From: Maricaulis sp047308265
Lineage (GTDB): Bacteria > Pseudomonadota > Alphaproteobacteria > Caulobacterales > Maricaulaceae
Direction of reading: 5' to 3'
DNA: 64,000 nucleotides
Assembly: GCF_047308265.1 (NCBI RefSeq)
Contig: NZ_JBKQWY010000004.1
Coordinates: 30,771 to 94,770, forward strand
In this document: positions 16,346 to 24,782 of the stretch, in pieces
Layout of the letters: each line of letters starts with the position of its first letter
Numbering within the stretch: position 1 is the stretch's first letter
The notes under the pieces: generated by a model
Databases searched by the model: none
Seen by the model: only the letters and a program-made list of their open reading frames with translations
Told to the model about the DNA's origin: nothing
Position numbers and translations under genes: made by a program

Positions 16346-17518
16346 TTACAGACCTTCGTTGAACAGCTCGCGGCCGATCAGCCAGCGACGGATCTCTGAC
16401 GTGCCCGCGCCAATCTCGTAGAGCTTGGCATCGCGCAAAAGGCGTCCGGTCGGGTATTCATTGATATAGCCATTCCCACCCAGCAGCTGGATGGCATCAA
16501 GAGCCAGCTTGGTGGCCGCTTCCGCAGCGTAAAGAATGGCGCCCGCAGCATCCTTGCGGGTCGTCTGGCCGCGATCACAGGCCTTGGCCACGGCATAGAC
16601 ATAGGCCCGGGCCGCATTCATCGTGACATACATATCGGCCAGCTTGCCCTGGACCAGCTGGAACTCACCGATGGAACGACCGAACTGTTTGCGCTCCTGG
16701 ATATAGGGACGCACCACATCGAGGCAGGACTGCATAATGCCCACCGGACCAGCAGACAGGACAGCGCGCTCATAATCGAGGCCTGACATGAGGACTTTCA
16801 CACCCTCGTTCAGCGGCCCCATCACATTCTCTTCCGGCACTTCACAGTCTTCAAAGACCAGCTCACCCGTCTCTGATCCGCGCATGCCCAGCTTGTCGAG
16901 CTTCTGGGCGACGGAGAAACCGGCGAAACCCTTCTCAATCAAAAACGCGCTGATTCCTTTGGAGGCCGCCTCAGGCTCGGTCTTGGCGTAGACGATCAGC
17001 GTATCCGCGGACGGCGCATTGGTGATCCACATCTTCGAACCATTGAGCACGTAACGATCGCCGCGCTTGTCGGCCCGCAGGCGCATGGAGACAACGTCCG
17101 ACCCGGCACCGGGCTCTGACATCGCCAGCGACCCCACATGCTCACCGGTCATGAGCTTGGGCAGATAGCGCGCCTTTTGCTCGGCCGTGCCCCAGCGTCG
17201 CAGCTGGTTCACACACAGGTTCGAGTGGGCACCGTAGGACAGGCCGACAGAGGCCGAAGCGCGGGAGATTTCCTCCATCGCTACAACGTGTTCCAGATAT
17301 CCCAGGCCGGAACCGCCATCCTCTTCCTCGACGGTGATGCCGAGCAGGCCAAGCTCACCCATTTTCTGCCAGAGATCGGCAGGAAACTCGTCGCTCTGAT
17401 CGATCTCGGCCGCACGCGGCGCGATCTCGTCTGCAGCAAAGGAACGGACGGTGTCGCGGATCATGTCCGCGGTTTCACCGAGGTCGAAATCAAGAGAGGG
17501 GTATTCGTTCGCAATCAT
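16346..17518 (-). CDS. liuA: Isovaleryl-CoA dehydrogenase
   Basis: 390-aa acyl-CoA dehydrogenase. Family signatures are SLAMSEPGAGSDVVSMRL and ITNAPSADTLIVYAKT near the middle, and MSGLDYERAVLSAGP, whose Glu is the catalytic base position typical of isovaleryl-CoA dehydrogenases. The C-terminus has LLGGNGYINEYPTGRLLRD. It oxidises isovaleryl-CoA to 3-methylcrotonyl-CoA, the substrate of LiuB/LiuD encoded nearby, and passes electrons to ETF. A possible promoter (TTGACG, 16-bp spacer, TACATC) lies only a few bases upstream of ATG. liuA is separated from liuB by two plus-strand genes. Confidence 0.93.
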   Translation of the reverse strand: MIANEYPSLDFDLGETADMIRDTVRSFAADEIAPRAAEIDQSDEFPADLWQKMGELGLLGITVEEEDGGSGLGYLEHVVAMEEISRASASVGLSYGAHSNLCVNQLRRWGTAEQKARYLPKLMTGEHVGSLAMSEPGAGSDVVSMRLRADKRGDRYVLNGSKMWITNAPSADTLIVYAKTEPEAASKGISAFLIEKGFAGFSVAQKLDKLGMRGSETGELVFEDCEVPEENVMGPLNEGVKVLMSGLDYERAVLSAGPVGIMQSCLDVVRPYIQERKQFGRSIGEFQLVQGKLADMYVTMNAARAYVYAVAKACDRGQTTRKDAAGAILYAAEAATKLALDAIQLLGGNGYINEYPTGRLLRDAKLYEIGAGTSEIRRWLIGRELFNEGL

Positions 17519-17610
17519 GTGGCGCGATGTATCACGCGCTCGACAGGCGTCAAGCGCCCGAACGCCAGATCACAGAAAATTATGCCCGCCGAAATCTGAA
17601 ATGCGGTGGA

Positions 17611-20166
17611 TTATTTTTTCTTTGAACCCAGCATGGAGAGCAATTGCCACCCCGAACCGATCACCAGGAACAGTCCCACCAGCGCGCAGATCACGCCGAA
17701 GGTCAAAGGCCGCTCGGCCACGATATGCGCCCAGTCCTGCACCACCGTGTAGGCGCCATAGCCCCCGGTCGCCAGGCCCAGCACAAGCACGACCACGAAA
17801 CTCCACAAGCCCTCATAAGGATCGGATGCGACATGTTTTTCGGGAATGATCTGATAGGGGTCATCACCGCCGGTCAGATCGGCCGGCGTGAAACTGTCCA
17901 GCTCCACCTCGTCCGTGCGTTCCGACTCGTAGAGGGGATCGGGATCAACACCTGCATCGGCGGGATCGGGACGATGAGGATTTTCGATTTCGCCATTCAT
18001 CCCGTCATCGGCCGCTTCAGCGACAAACTCATCCACCGATGGCGGCGGGGTCGAATCGGCAGACATGTCGAAGATCTGGTTGGCGGGAATACTCTCAGTG
18101 GCGACATCCACGTCTGAGTGTGTATCCGCGTCTGTGGCTGTCGCCGGACCCGGTTCGCCCGCGATATCGGGCTCTTCTGTGGTCTCCGGCTCTTCCGCCA
18201 CCTCGGTTTCACCCACAGTCGGAACATCGACATCATCGAATTCCGCCTCAGCCTTGTCACTCTCGACCAGGATCTCAGGCATTTGATCCGGCGCGACCTC
18301 GGGGGTCACCTCTTCAGACACCGTCTCCACAGCCACTCTATTCTCAGCCGCTGTATTCGCAGGAGTTTCGTCTGTCTGCGGCTCCACAGGTGTGGGCTCA
18401 GCCCGCTCCCAGCCGGCGAACATCTCACCAACTAGAGCAAAGCCCAGCGTCACACCTTCCGGCAGATTGCGGTTGTTGGCCTGGACCTGTGCATAATGCT
18501 CGGGCGCCGTTTCCGTGGGCGCCTGCTCGATCTGGCGCGACATGCGCGCGATCACGGCAGCAGCGACATCATCGCGCGCCGGGCGGCCAGGCAGTGGCGT
18601 GTCGGGCTGCGCCGCGTCTTCAAGCGCGTTGTCGGTAAGATCGGCGCTTTCTGAGATCTCTTCGTCGGGTGTTTCCTCTACAGGGGGAAGCGGCATTTCG
18701 GTCAGAGCGTCAGTCAGAGCCTGTCCGGCGGGTGTGGCGTCTGTTTCGGTATCGTCGCTAGCATCGCTGTCGGCAGCATCTTCAACGGCGGCAGCATCTT
18801 CAACGGCGGCGACATCCTCGGAAACAGCCTCCTCGACGACTGTCTCGTCTGCGCCCCCTTCGTTCACTTCATCCGTGGCCACCGCGTCAGCTGTGACTTC
18901 AGAGACCGGATCAGCGATTATCGTTTCATCGGTGACGTCAACAGGTTCAGCGGTATCGTCCGCTTCAGATGTTGCGGTGTCGCCGATCACGGCATCGTCG
19001 GCCTCAGCCACCACGCTGGGCTCAGCCTCGATGACGGGCTCAACATCTGTCCCGGGGACCGAATCCTCATCCTCAGCGATAACCGGGTCGGCGTCGACCT
19101 CGGCTGTTTCTTCGATCTCACCTGCTTCACTCTCACTGGCGAGATCTTCGACCACGTCGACGTCCGTCGGCTGGTCTTCCGGCGAGATTTCGGCCTCTGC
19201 GACATCCTCCTGCGTGGGCGTATCGTCCAGGCTTGGCACCACCGGCGCGACGAGTTCGACAGTCTCCGGCTCGCTCTGTTCCAGAATCCGCGCATCAAGC
19301 CCGGCCTGGGCCATGGCGATCATGCGGGCGATTTCGTTTTCCGCGCGTCCCGGATGAGACTCACGCGGCGCGGCCGGCGGCGGAGGGGGCGGTAATTCCG
19401 CGATCGGCGGAGTAGCGGGCGGGGTGTCCTCATCTGCCGTTTCGGCAAGCGATGCCACCGGTTCCGCATCCGCCATCGCCAGTTCAGCGACGGGCGGCGC
19501 TTCCATCAACGCCGTGTCAGGCTGGTCATCCGCCAGTTCGCGGACGGCGGCCTCAAGGGGCGCCAAGGCCTCTTCTGCAGGCTCGGGATGCTCTACCTTA
19601 ATGACGAGTTCGACACTCTCATCCTCGGCCTCAGCCTCATCCATCGTCTGAACCTGATCCGTCGCCATCTCGGCCCCCGCCGAAACGGTCTCGGTTTCAA
19701 CCAGTTCGGCTTCGCCTTCGACAATCTCGACCGGCGCGGCCGCCCTCGGCCCTTTCAGGAACAACTGACTTTCCGCCTCATGACGGGCCGACGCGCTGTC
19801 AGCCCAGCTGGCTATGGCTTCACCGGCTGCCGAAGCCCGGCCCTCAAACAGAAAGCGTGCCACATCGGAACGGGCAAAGGCGTCCACCCCGATTCCGTGA
19901 ACAAAGCTGACCAGGGCATCACGCTGAGCGTCTGTCAGCGGAATGGATGCGACTTCATCAATCGCCGCCTCGGCCTGCATCACATCATAAATCAGCAGGA
20001 GGGAGGCCTCATCGCGTGAGACCCGCACGCCTTCGCGCGCAGCCTTGCGGTGGCCAAAACCAACAACCCAATGCCCTTCGGCATGGATCTGGGCAAGCTC
20101 GTGGAAAGGCTCGTATGCCTCAATCAATTCCCGGGCGGCCGGCGAGGATTTCAGTCGCGCTTTCAT
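17611..20166 (-). CDS. spmX: SpmX-like polar/developmental protein with lysozyme-like head and very long acidic middle
   Basis: 851 aa. Residues about 7-140 form a GH24 phage-lysozyme-like domain (LIEAYEPFHE, WVVGFGH, LLLIYDV, LTDAQRDALVSFVHGIG). About 145-785 is a Glu/Asp/Ala/Thr/Pro-rich, presumably disordered region. Two membrane helices (about 786-806, 822-845) and a Lys-rich end close it. This is the SpmX layout. In Caulobacter (431 aa) SpmX localises and activates DivJ at the stalked pole. Against T4 lysozyme the Glu (E19) is kept, but the Asp and Thr positions read His28 and Val34, so hydrolysis is unlikely. ATG 20166 was chosen; an upstream frame adds 16 residues without support. Confidence 0.78.
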   Translation of the reverse strand: MKARLKSSPAARELIEAYEPFHELAQIHAEGHWVVGFGHRKAAREGVRVSRDEASLLLIYDVMQAEAAIDEVASIPLTDAQRDALVSFVHGIGVDAFARSDVARFLFEGRASAAGEAIASWADSASARHEAESQLFLKGPRAAAPVEIVEGEAELVETETVSAGAEMATDQVQTMDEAEAEDESVELVIKVEHPEPAEEALAPLEAAVRELADDQPDTALMEAPPVAELAMADAEPVASLAETADEDTPPATPPIAELPPPPPPAAPRESHPGRAENEIARMIAMAQAGLDARILEQSEPETVELVAPVVPSLDDTPTQEDVAEAEISPEDQPTDVDVVEDLASESEAGEIEETAEVDADPVIAEDEDSVPGTDVEPVIEAEPSVVAEADDAVIGDTATSEADDTAEPVDVTDETIIADPVSEVTADAVATDEVNEGGADETVVEEAVSEDVAAVEDAAAVEDAADSDASDDTETDATPAGQALTDALTEMPLPPVEETPDEEISESADLTDNALEDAAQPDTPLPGRPARDDVAAAVIARMSRQIEQAPTETAPEHYAQVQANNRNLPEGVTLGFALVGEMFAGWERAEPTPVEPQTDETPANTAAENRVAVETVSEEVTPEVAPDQMPEILVESDKAEAEFDDVDVPTVGETEVAEEPETTEEPDIAGEPGPATATDADTHSDVDVATESIPANQIFDMSADSTPPPSVDEFVAEAADDGMNGEIENPHRPDPADAGVDPDPLYESERTDEVELDSFTPADLTGGDDPYQIIPEKHVASDPYEGLWSFVVVLVLGLATGGYGAYTVVQDWAHIVAERPLTFGVICALVGLFLVIGSGWQLLSMLGSKKK

Positions 20167-20267
20167 CGTGTTCCGTTTCGAGACGGCGGTCTGGTCCAGA
20201 CCCTGGCAGTGCAAATCTCACACCGCTTCCGCCCTCGCCTTACTCTACTCAGTTCACAAGACCCAGC

Positions 20268-21311
20268 CTACTCAGCCAGTTCGGTATAGACATCCGTATC
20301 ATTGAGCGCGGTAAACGGAGCGAAAAACCCGCCACCACTGCCCCCGCCCACAAGATAGATCCCGTCGCCCAGCACCGCGGCTGCCGCTTCGGTCCGCGGC
20401 GCCAGCAAAGTGCCGACACGCTCCCACACTGCACGCTCGCCATCATAGGCCCAGTGCGTATCGAGCGTGGTCTCGTTATCGCTGCCACGACCACCCATTA
20501 GGTGCAGACGCCCCTCGAACGACGCGGCGCTGGCACCCACCACGGCTTCGGGAAGATCAGGCCCTGAACGCCATTCCCCCGATTGCGGAGAGAAGACATC
20601 CGTGCGCCGGGTCACGTCTCCGCCTGTCATTCCGCCCATCACCCAGAGCTCACCAGCAAAGACCACCGATACGGCGCCCGGGCGGATCACACCGGCTGGC
20701 AGGGTTTCGCTCGACCAGCTCGTCTCGACCGGATCGAACACATAGAGGGTTTCATCATCCCGCTGCCCGCCAATCGCGTAGAGGCGTTCATTGAGGCTAA
20801 TCAGATCAAAATCGACCCGGGGACCCGGCAAGGCGGCCTCGCTCTGCCAGATACCGTCCTCCGGCGACCAGGACCACATCGAAGCGGAGGGCGAGGTCGG
20901 CGCGCTATAGGCCTGTCGGGCCTGACCGTAAGGCTGAAACCCCGTCTCGTCCGGAGAATATCCTCCGCCAGCATAGCCGCCAGCGACATAGATGCGGCCC
21001 TCGATGGCCGCCATGCCAAACTGTTCCAGCCCCACTGGCAGGGACAATTCCGGGATCCAGTCGTCATAGTCCGGATCGTACTGATCAAATTCAACATGGG
21101 GTGTGGTCAGACCTGAGCCACCCGCAGCGTAGAGCTTGCCATCCAGAACGGCGACACCCAGCCCGGCGCGACCCTCTTCAAGCCGCCCGGCGGCGTTCCA
21201 CCCCGGCTCGAAGGTCCCGGCCCCGTCCACTTGCAAAGCCGACGCCGAAGCGGCCAGCCCGAGGGACAGGATCACAGACAACATCCCAGTACGCACCATC
21301 TCAATCACCAT
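20268..21311 (-). CDS. Exported kelch-repeat beta-propeller protein
   Basis: About 347 aa. A signal peptide (MVRTGMLSVILSLGLAASASA) is followed by kelch repeats, visible as GKLYAAGGSG, GRIYVAGGYAGG, ERLYAIGGQ, GELWVMGGMTGG, GRLHLMGGRG and DGIYLVGGGSGG, about six blades. It is probably periplasmic. No enzymatic motif is seen, so it may be a sugar- or protein-binding propeller. ATG 21311 or ATG 21299 are both possible, the second with better SD spacing. It starts 26 bp after the mgtE stop on the same strand, so it may share that transcript. Confidence 0.8.
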   Translation of the reverse strand: MVIEMVRTGMLSVILSLGLAASASALQVDGAGTFEPGWNAAGRLEEGRAGLGVAVLDGKLYAAGGSGLTTPHVEFDQYDPDYDDWIPELSLPVGLEQFGMAAIEGRIYVAGGYAGGGYSPDETGFQPYGQARQAYSAPTSPSASMWSWSPEDGIWQSEAALPGPRVDFDLISLNERLYAIGGQRDDETLYVFDPVETSWSSETLPAGVIRPGAVSVVFAGELWVMGGMTGGDVTRRTDVFSPQSGEWRSGPDLPEAVVGASAASFEGRLHLMGGRGSDNETTLDTHWAYDGERAVWERVGTLLAPRTEAAAAVLGDGIYLVGGGSGGGFFAPFTALNDTDVYTELAE

Positions 21312-21337
21312 CTTCCAAGACCCCGTGTGATATTCCA

Positions 21338-22729
21338 TCACAACAGGACCCAAGTCGCCAGCCCCAAGAACGCCACGAATCCGATAACGTCAGTCACGGT
21401 CGTGACAAAAACCGACGAGGCCACAGCGGGGTCAGCACCGGCGCGCTGCAACCCCAGCGGGATGAGAATGCCAGACAGCCCCGCACAGGCGAGATTGACG
21501 ACCATGGCCAGGGCAATCACCCCCGCCAGCTCAAGGGACTGGAACCAGATAATCGTCACAACAGCCATGACGACGGCAAAGAGAAGGCCATTCAGTGTCC
21601 CCGTGGCCAGTTCGCGCCAGACCACGCGGGAGGCATTGGCGGAGGTCAGATCGCGCGCTGCCAGCGCACGCACCGCAACCGCCAGCGATTGTGTGCCCGC
21701 ATTGCCGCCCATCGACGCCACAATCGGCATCAGAACCGCCAGTGCCACGATCTGCTCGATTGACCCCTCAAAGAGCGCAATAAAACCGGAGGCCAGCACA
21801 GCCGTGGCCAGATTGAGCAAGAGCCAGGGCGCGCGCGCGCGTGTCGCACTCATGACCGTATCGGCGAGGCTGGCCTCGTTCACACCGGCCAGAGCGAGCA
21901 GGTCTTCCTCATTCTCCTCGCTGATCACGTCGACCATGTCGTCAATGGTCAGCATGCCGCTCAGGCGTCCCGCCTCGTCGACCACCGGCGCGGACACAAG
22001 ATGGTATTTCTGGAACAGATAGGCCACCTCTTCCTGATCGGTTTCCGGCGCCACCTTGATGCGCGGTGTCAGCATGAGCTCGGTTAGTTCAGTGTCACGC
22101 TGGGCGCTCAACAGCAAACAGACCGGTATCTCTCCCACCGGCCGGAAGCCGGCATCCACCACAAACAGGTCGTGAAACTTGTCAGGCAGTTCCGCCTCGG
22201 TCCGCCGCATGTGATCGAGCGCATGCCCCACCGTCCAGAAATCGGGTGCGGCGACAAATTCGCGCTGCATGAGGCGGCCGGCCGTCTCGTCGTCGAAGGC
22301 CAGGCTGCTCTCGACCGCCTCGCGCTCCTGATCAGGCATTTCCGCCAGAACCGCTGCACGGACGTCCGCATCAAGTTCTTCAATGACCTCGGTCGCATCA
22401 TCACTGTCCAGGTCAACGATCGCCGCCGCCAGGTGGGATGGATCGAGATGCTCCATCACGCCTTCGCGGGTTTCTGGCTCCAGCTCGGCGAGAACATCCC
22501 CGGTCAGAACATCAGGGACCAGCTCGGCAATGCGTTCCTGCTGCCCCGAGGATAGCTGTTCGAGCACATCGGCAATATCGGCTTCGTGCAGCGGCGCCAG
22601 ACGACGGCGGATACGGTCGACATCCGACTGGCCAATGGCCTCCTTCAGCCCGGAGACATATTCCGGGTCCAGATCGGCCTGGGCCGGCGCTTCTTCAAGG
22701 AGTTCTTCTTCAAAAGCGTCATCGCTCAT
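21338..22729 (-). CDS. mgtE: Magnesium transporter MgtE
   Basis: 463 aa: N-terminal MgtE domain (EQLSSGQQERIAEL, LDSDDATEVIEELD), two CBS domains (about 140-260; HDLFVVDAGFRPVGEIPV, LVSAPVVDEAGRLSGMLTIDDM), and five C-terminal helices (about 285-463) with the pore-lining pattern PIVASMGGNAGTQSLAVAVR. The family forms dimeric, Mg2+-gated channels in the inner membrane. ATG 22729 is preceded by AAGGAGG with a 7-nt gap, which decides it over the frame starting 7 codons earlier. Length is normal. Confidence 0.93.
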   Translation of the reverse strand: MSDDAFEEELLEEAPAQADLDPEYVSGLKEAIGQSDVDRIRRRLAPLHEADIADVLEQLSSGQQERIAELVPDVLTGDVLAELEPETREGVMEHLDPSHLAAAIVDLDSDDATEVIEELDADVRAAVLAEMPDQEREAVESSLAFDDETAGRLMQREFVAAPDFWTVGHALDHMRRTEAELPDKFHDLFVVDAGFRPVGEIPVCLLLSAQRDTELTELMLTPRIKVAPETDQEEVAYLFQKYHLVSAPVVDEAGRLSGMLTIDDMVDVISEENEEDLLALAGVNEASLADTVMSATRARAPWLLLNLATAVLASGFIALFEGSIEQIVALAVLMPIVASMGGNAGTQSLAVAVRALAARDLTSANASRVVWRELATGTLNGLLFAVVMAVVTIIWFQSLELAGVIALAMVVNLACAGLSGILIPLGLQRAGADPAVASSVFVTTVTDVIGFVAFLGLATWVLL

Positions 22730-22870
22730 GTCGGCCTCCTTGCCTTGCACCTGCGGGATCTCATTGGGTCTGGATTCGTGGCTTTCTTCTAGCCATCTCA
22801 GAAGGGCTCGACAATCACATTGACCTGTTTTCTCTGCCGGTTAGTGTCACACGCCAGTGGGGGGCGAGCC

Positions 22871-23881
22871 ATGTCAGGCTTTGATGTATTTTTGCACGAT
22901 CCGGCCTTGCGACCTGTTCTGTGGGGACTGGGCGCGGGCTTCGGTGCGACCCTTCTGGGTTTGCTCGTCTTTGGCCTTGTCCAGGCCGACCCGGCTGCCC
23001 CGGGACAGCGCAGCCTGAAACCGGGCGCCCTGCTTGCCGGTGCGTTCACCAGTCTCAATCAATGCAAGGGACAACTCGCCGGGCTGCTGATCGTCATCAC
23101 CGGTTTGACCACAGGGATCACCACGCTCGACCTGATGGGCCTGCCCGGCATGAGCATCGGCTTGATGATCTGTGCCGCCGCCCTGGTGTTTCTCGGTCAC
23201 CGTGCGCTGCTGAAGCACGCCACGCGCCGCATGGGACATGTCATGCCATCAAGCGGCATGTGGCTGGTCCTGGTGACCAATCTTCTGCTTGGCCTGATCA
23301 TTCTGGTGGTTGCGGGCTTTCTGGCCGCCCTGGCGCTGCTGGCCTATACCGTGCTCAACAGCCTCATAGACGCGCCCGGATCGATCAGTGCGGTCCTGGC
23401 CTTTCTCGTGGCGACCATTCTTGTTTTGCTGAGCCCACTCGCGGCGCGCATGAGCTTTGCCTTTCCCGCGATCAGCATCGGGTTTCGCTACGGGCTTGGC
23501 ACGGCCGCCAGCAAGTCCGCCGGGCTGGGCGTGAGTCTCGCCAGCGCCTTGTGGATCACCGCACTGGTTTCACATGCGCTTATTTTTGGCGTCAGCCTGG
23601 GACTGCAGGAGTTGATCTGGACTGTGCTGGGCTATCCCACACCCGAGGCTGATCTGACCGGTTTTTCACCCAACTATCCCTCACCGTCCGAGACCGCCTT
23701 CTGGGTGGATGTTGTGTTCTTCACCCTACCGACCGAACTGCTGAACAATCTCTACATCCTGATCAGCGTCGCCGTCCTGTCCACCGCCTATGAGCGGCGC
23801 CTGCTCGATGATCCCGGTCTCAGCGCGGTCTTCGGCGACGCCCCTGACGCTCCGGGGGATGCGGACGCCACACATGCCTAG
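22871..23881 (+). CDS. Polytopic membrane protein of unknown function
   Basis: 336 aa with about seven to eight hydrophobic helices (LWGLGAGFGATLLGLLVFGLV first). A long hydrophobic hairpin around 140-185 and a C-terminal acidic tail rich in Asp/Ala follow. I do not recognise conserved motifs. ATG 22871 follows GGGGCGAG; the frame extends 17 codons upstream without an SD. It is divergent from mgtE, and its last 8 nt overlap the start of the ThuA-like gene, so the two are an operon and may form a functional pair. Confidence 0.65.
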   Translation: MSGFDVFLHDPALRPVLWGLGAGFGATLLGLLVFGLVQADPAAPGQRSLKPGALLAGAFTSLNQCKGQLAGLLIVITGLTTGITTLDLMGLPGMSIGLMICAAALVFLGHRALLKHATRRMGHVMPSSGMWLVLVTNLLLGLIILVVAGFLAALALLAYTVLNSLIDAPGSISAVLAFLVATILVLLSPLAARMSFAFPAISIGFRYGLGTAASKSAGLGVSLASALWITALVSHALIFGVSLGLQELIWTVLGYPTPEADLTGFSPNYPSPSETAFWVDVVFFTLPTELLNNLYILISVAVLSTAYERRLLDDPGLSAVFGDAPDAPGDADATHA

Positions 23882-24782
23882 ATCACGCAGTGCACACTCA
23901 CGCCCCCGCCTTGTTCCCCTGATCGCTCTGTGTGTGAGCGCGTGCTCTGCCATTGCGCCCGTTTCGCCTGCTTCTCCTGTTTCACCTGAGGTAAACCCGA
24001 TGTCTGACCGCCCGGAGGTTTCCGAATACATGAGCGAACCGGCGGTGCTGGTTTTTTCACAAACCCTGGGCTGGCGACACAATGAAGGCATTGCCGGCGC
24101 CGATCTCTTTTTTGCCGAACTGGCCACGGATCGCGGGTATGGCCTGTTCACCACCGCACAGCCCGGGGTCTTCAATGCGCAGGATCTCGCCCGCTTCGAT
24201 GTCATCGTGTTCAATAATGTCTCGGGAGAGGTGCTGTCGGCCCAGCAACGCCAGGCGTTTGAAGACTGGATGGCTGATGGCGGCGCCTGGATCGGCCTGC
24301 ATGGTGCCGGTGATGCCTCGATCGCCAGCTGGACCTGGTATCAGGACAATCTGATCGGCACGCGCTTTCTCGGCCATATCATGGCCCCGCAATTCCAGAC
24401 AGCGCGCGTGGTGACACTGAGCGGCACTCATCCGGTGATGCAGGATGTCCCTGCGCAATGGGAGCACCGGGATGAATGGTATTCCTTTGATCGTGTGCCC
24501 GACATGGAGGGGTTGGTCCTGCTGGCCGGTCTGGACGAAACCAGTTATTCGCCACGCAACACCGTGGTCACGGACTGGCCGGAAGATCTGGCCATGAGCG
24601 ATGATCCGACGCAGCACCCGATCATCTGGGGGCGCTGCACCCCTCACTATCGCGCCGTCTATTCCGCGCTCGGGCACGGTTTTGAGACCTATCGCGACCC
24701 GATCTACAGACAGATACTGGGCCAGGCCTTCGACTGGGTCCGGACGAACCGGACCCAGCCAGATACGGACTGTCCGGACTAG
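23874..24782 (+). CDS. ThuA-like domain lipoprotein
   Basis: 302 aa. The N-terminus is basic, then hydrophobic, with a lipobox-like CVSAC near residue 22, so export and lipidation are likely. The rest is a ThuA-like (glutamine-amidotransferase fold) domain: VLVFSQTLGWRH, FDVIVFNNVSGE, GGAWIGLHGAGDAS, HIMAPQFQTA, WEHRDEWYSFDR, HPIIWGR and YSALGHG. ThuA domains occur in sugar-utilisation proteins and many exported proteins; the substrate here is unknown. The start overlaps the upstream membrane gene by 8 nt. Its stop shares a CTAG with the convergent phosphoesterase stop. Confidence 0.82.
   Translation: MPRSRSAHSRPRLVPLIALCVSACSAIAPVSPASPVSPEVNPMSDRPEVSEYMSEPAVLVFSQTLGWRHNEGIAGADLFFAELATDRGYGLFTTAQPGVFNAQDLARFDVIVFNNVSGEVLSAQQRQAFEDWMADGGAWIGLHGAGDASIASWTWYQDNLIGTRFLGHIMAPQFQTARVVTLSGTHPVMQDVPAQWEHRDEWYSFDRVPDMEGLVLLAGLDETSYSPRNTVVTDWPEDLAMSDDPTQHPIIWGRCTPHYRAVYSALGHGFETYRDPIYRQILGQAFDWVRTNRTQPDTDCPD

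Noticed and set aside
18515..19357. Ser/Thr-rich plus-strand ORF opposite spmX
   Set aside because: It is the antisense image of the acidic Glu/Asp codons of SpmX (GAN/GCN give TCN/NGC), with no start signal.
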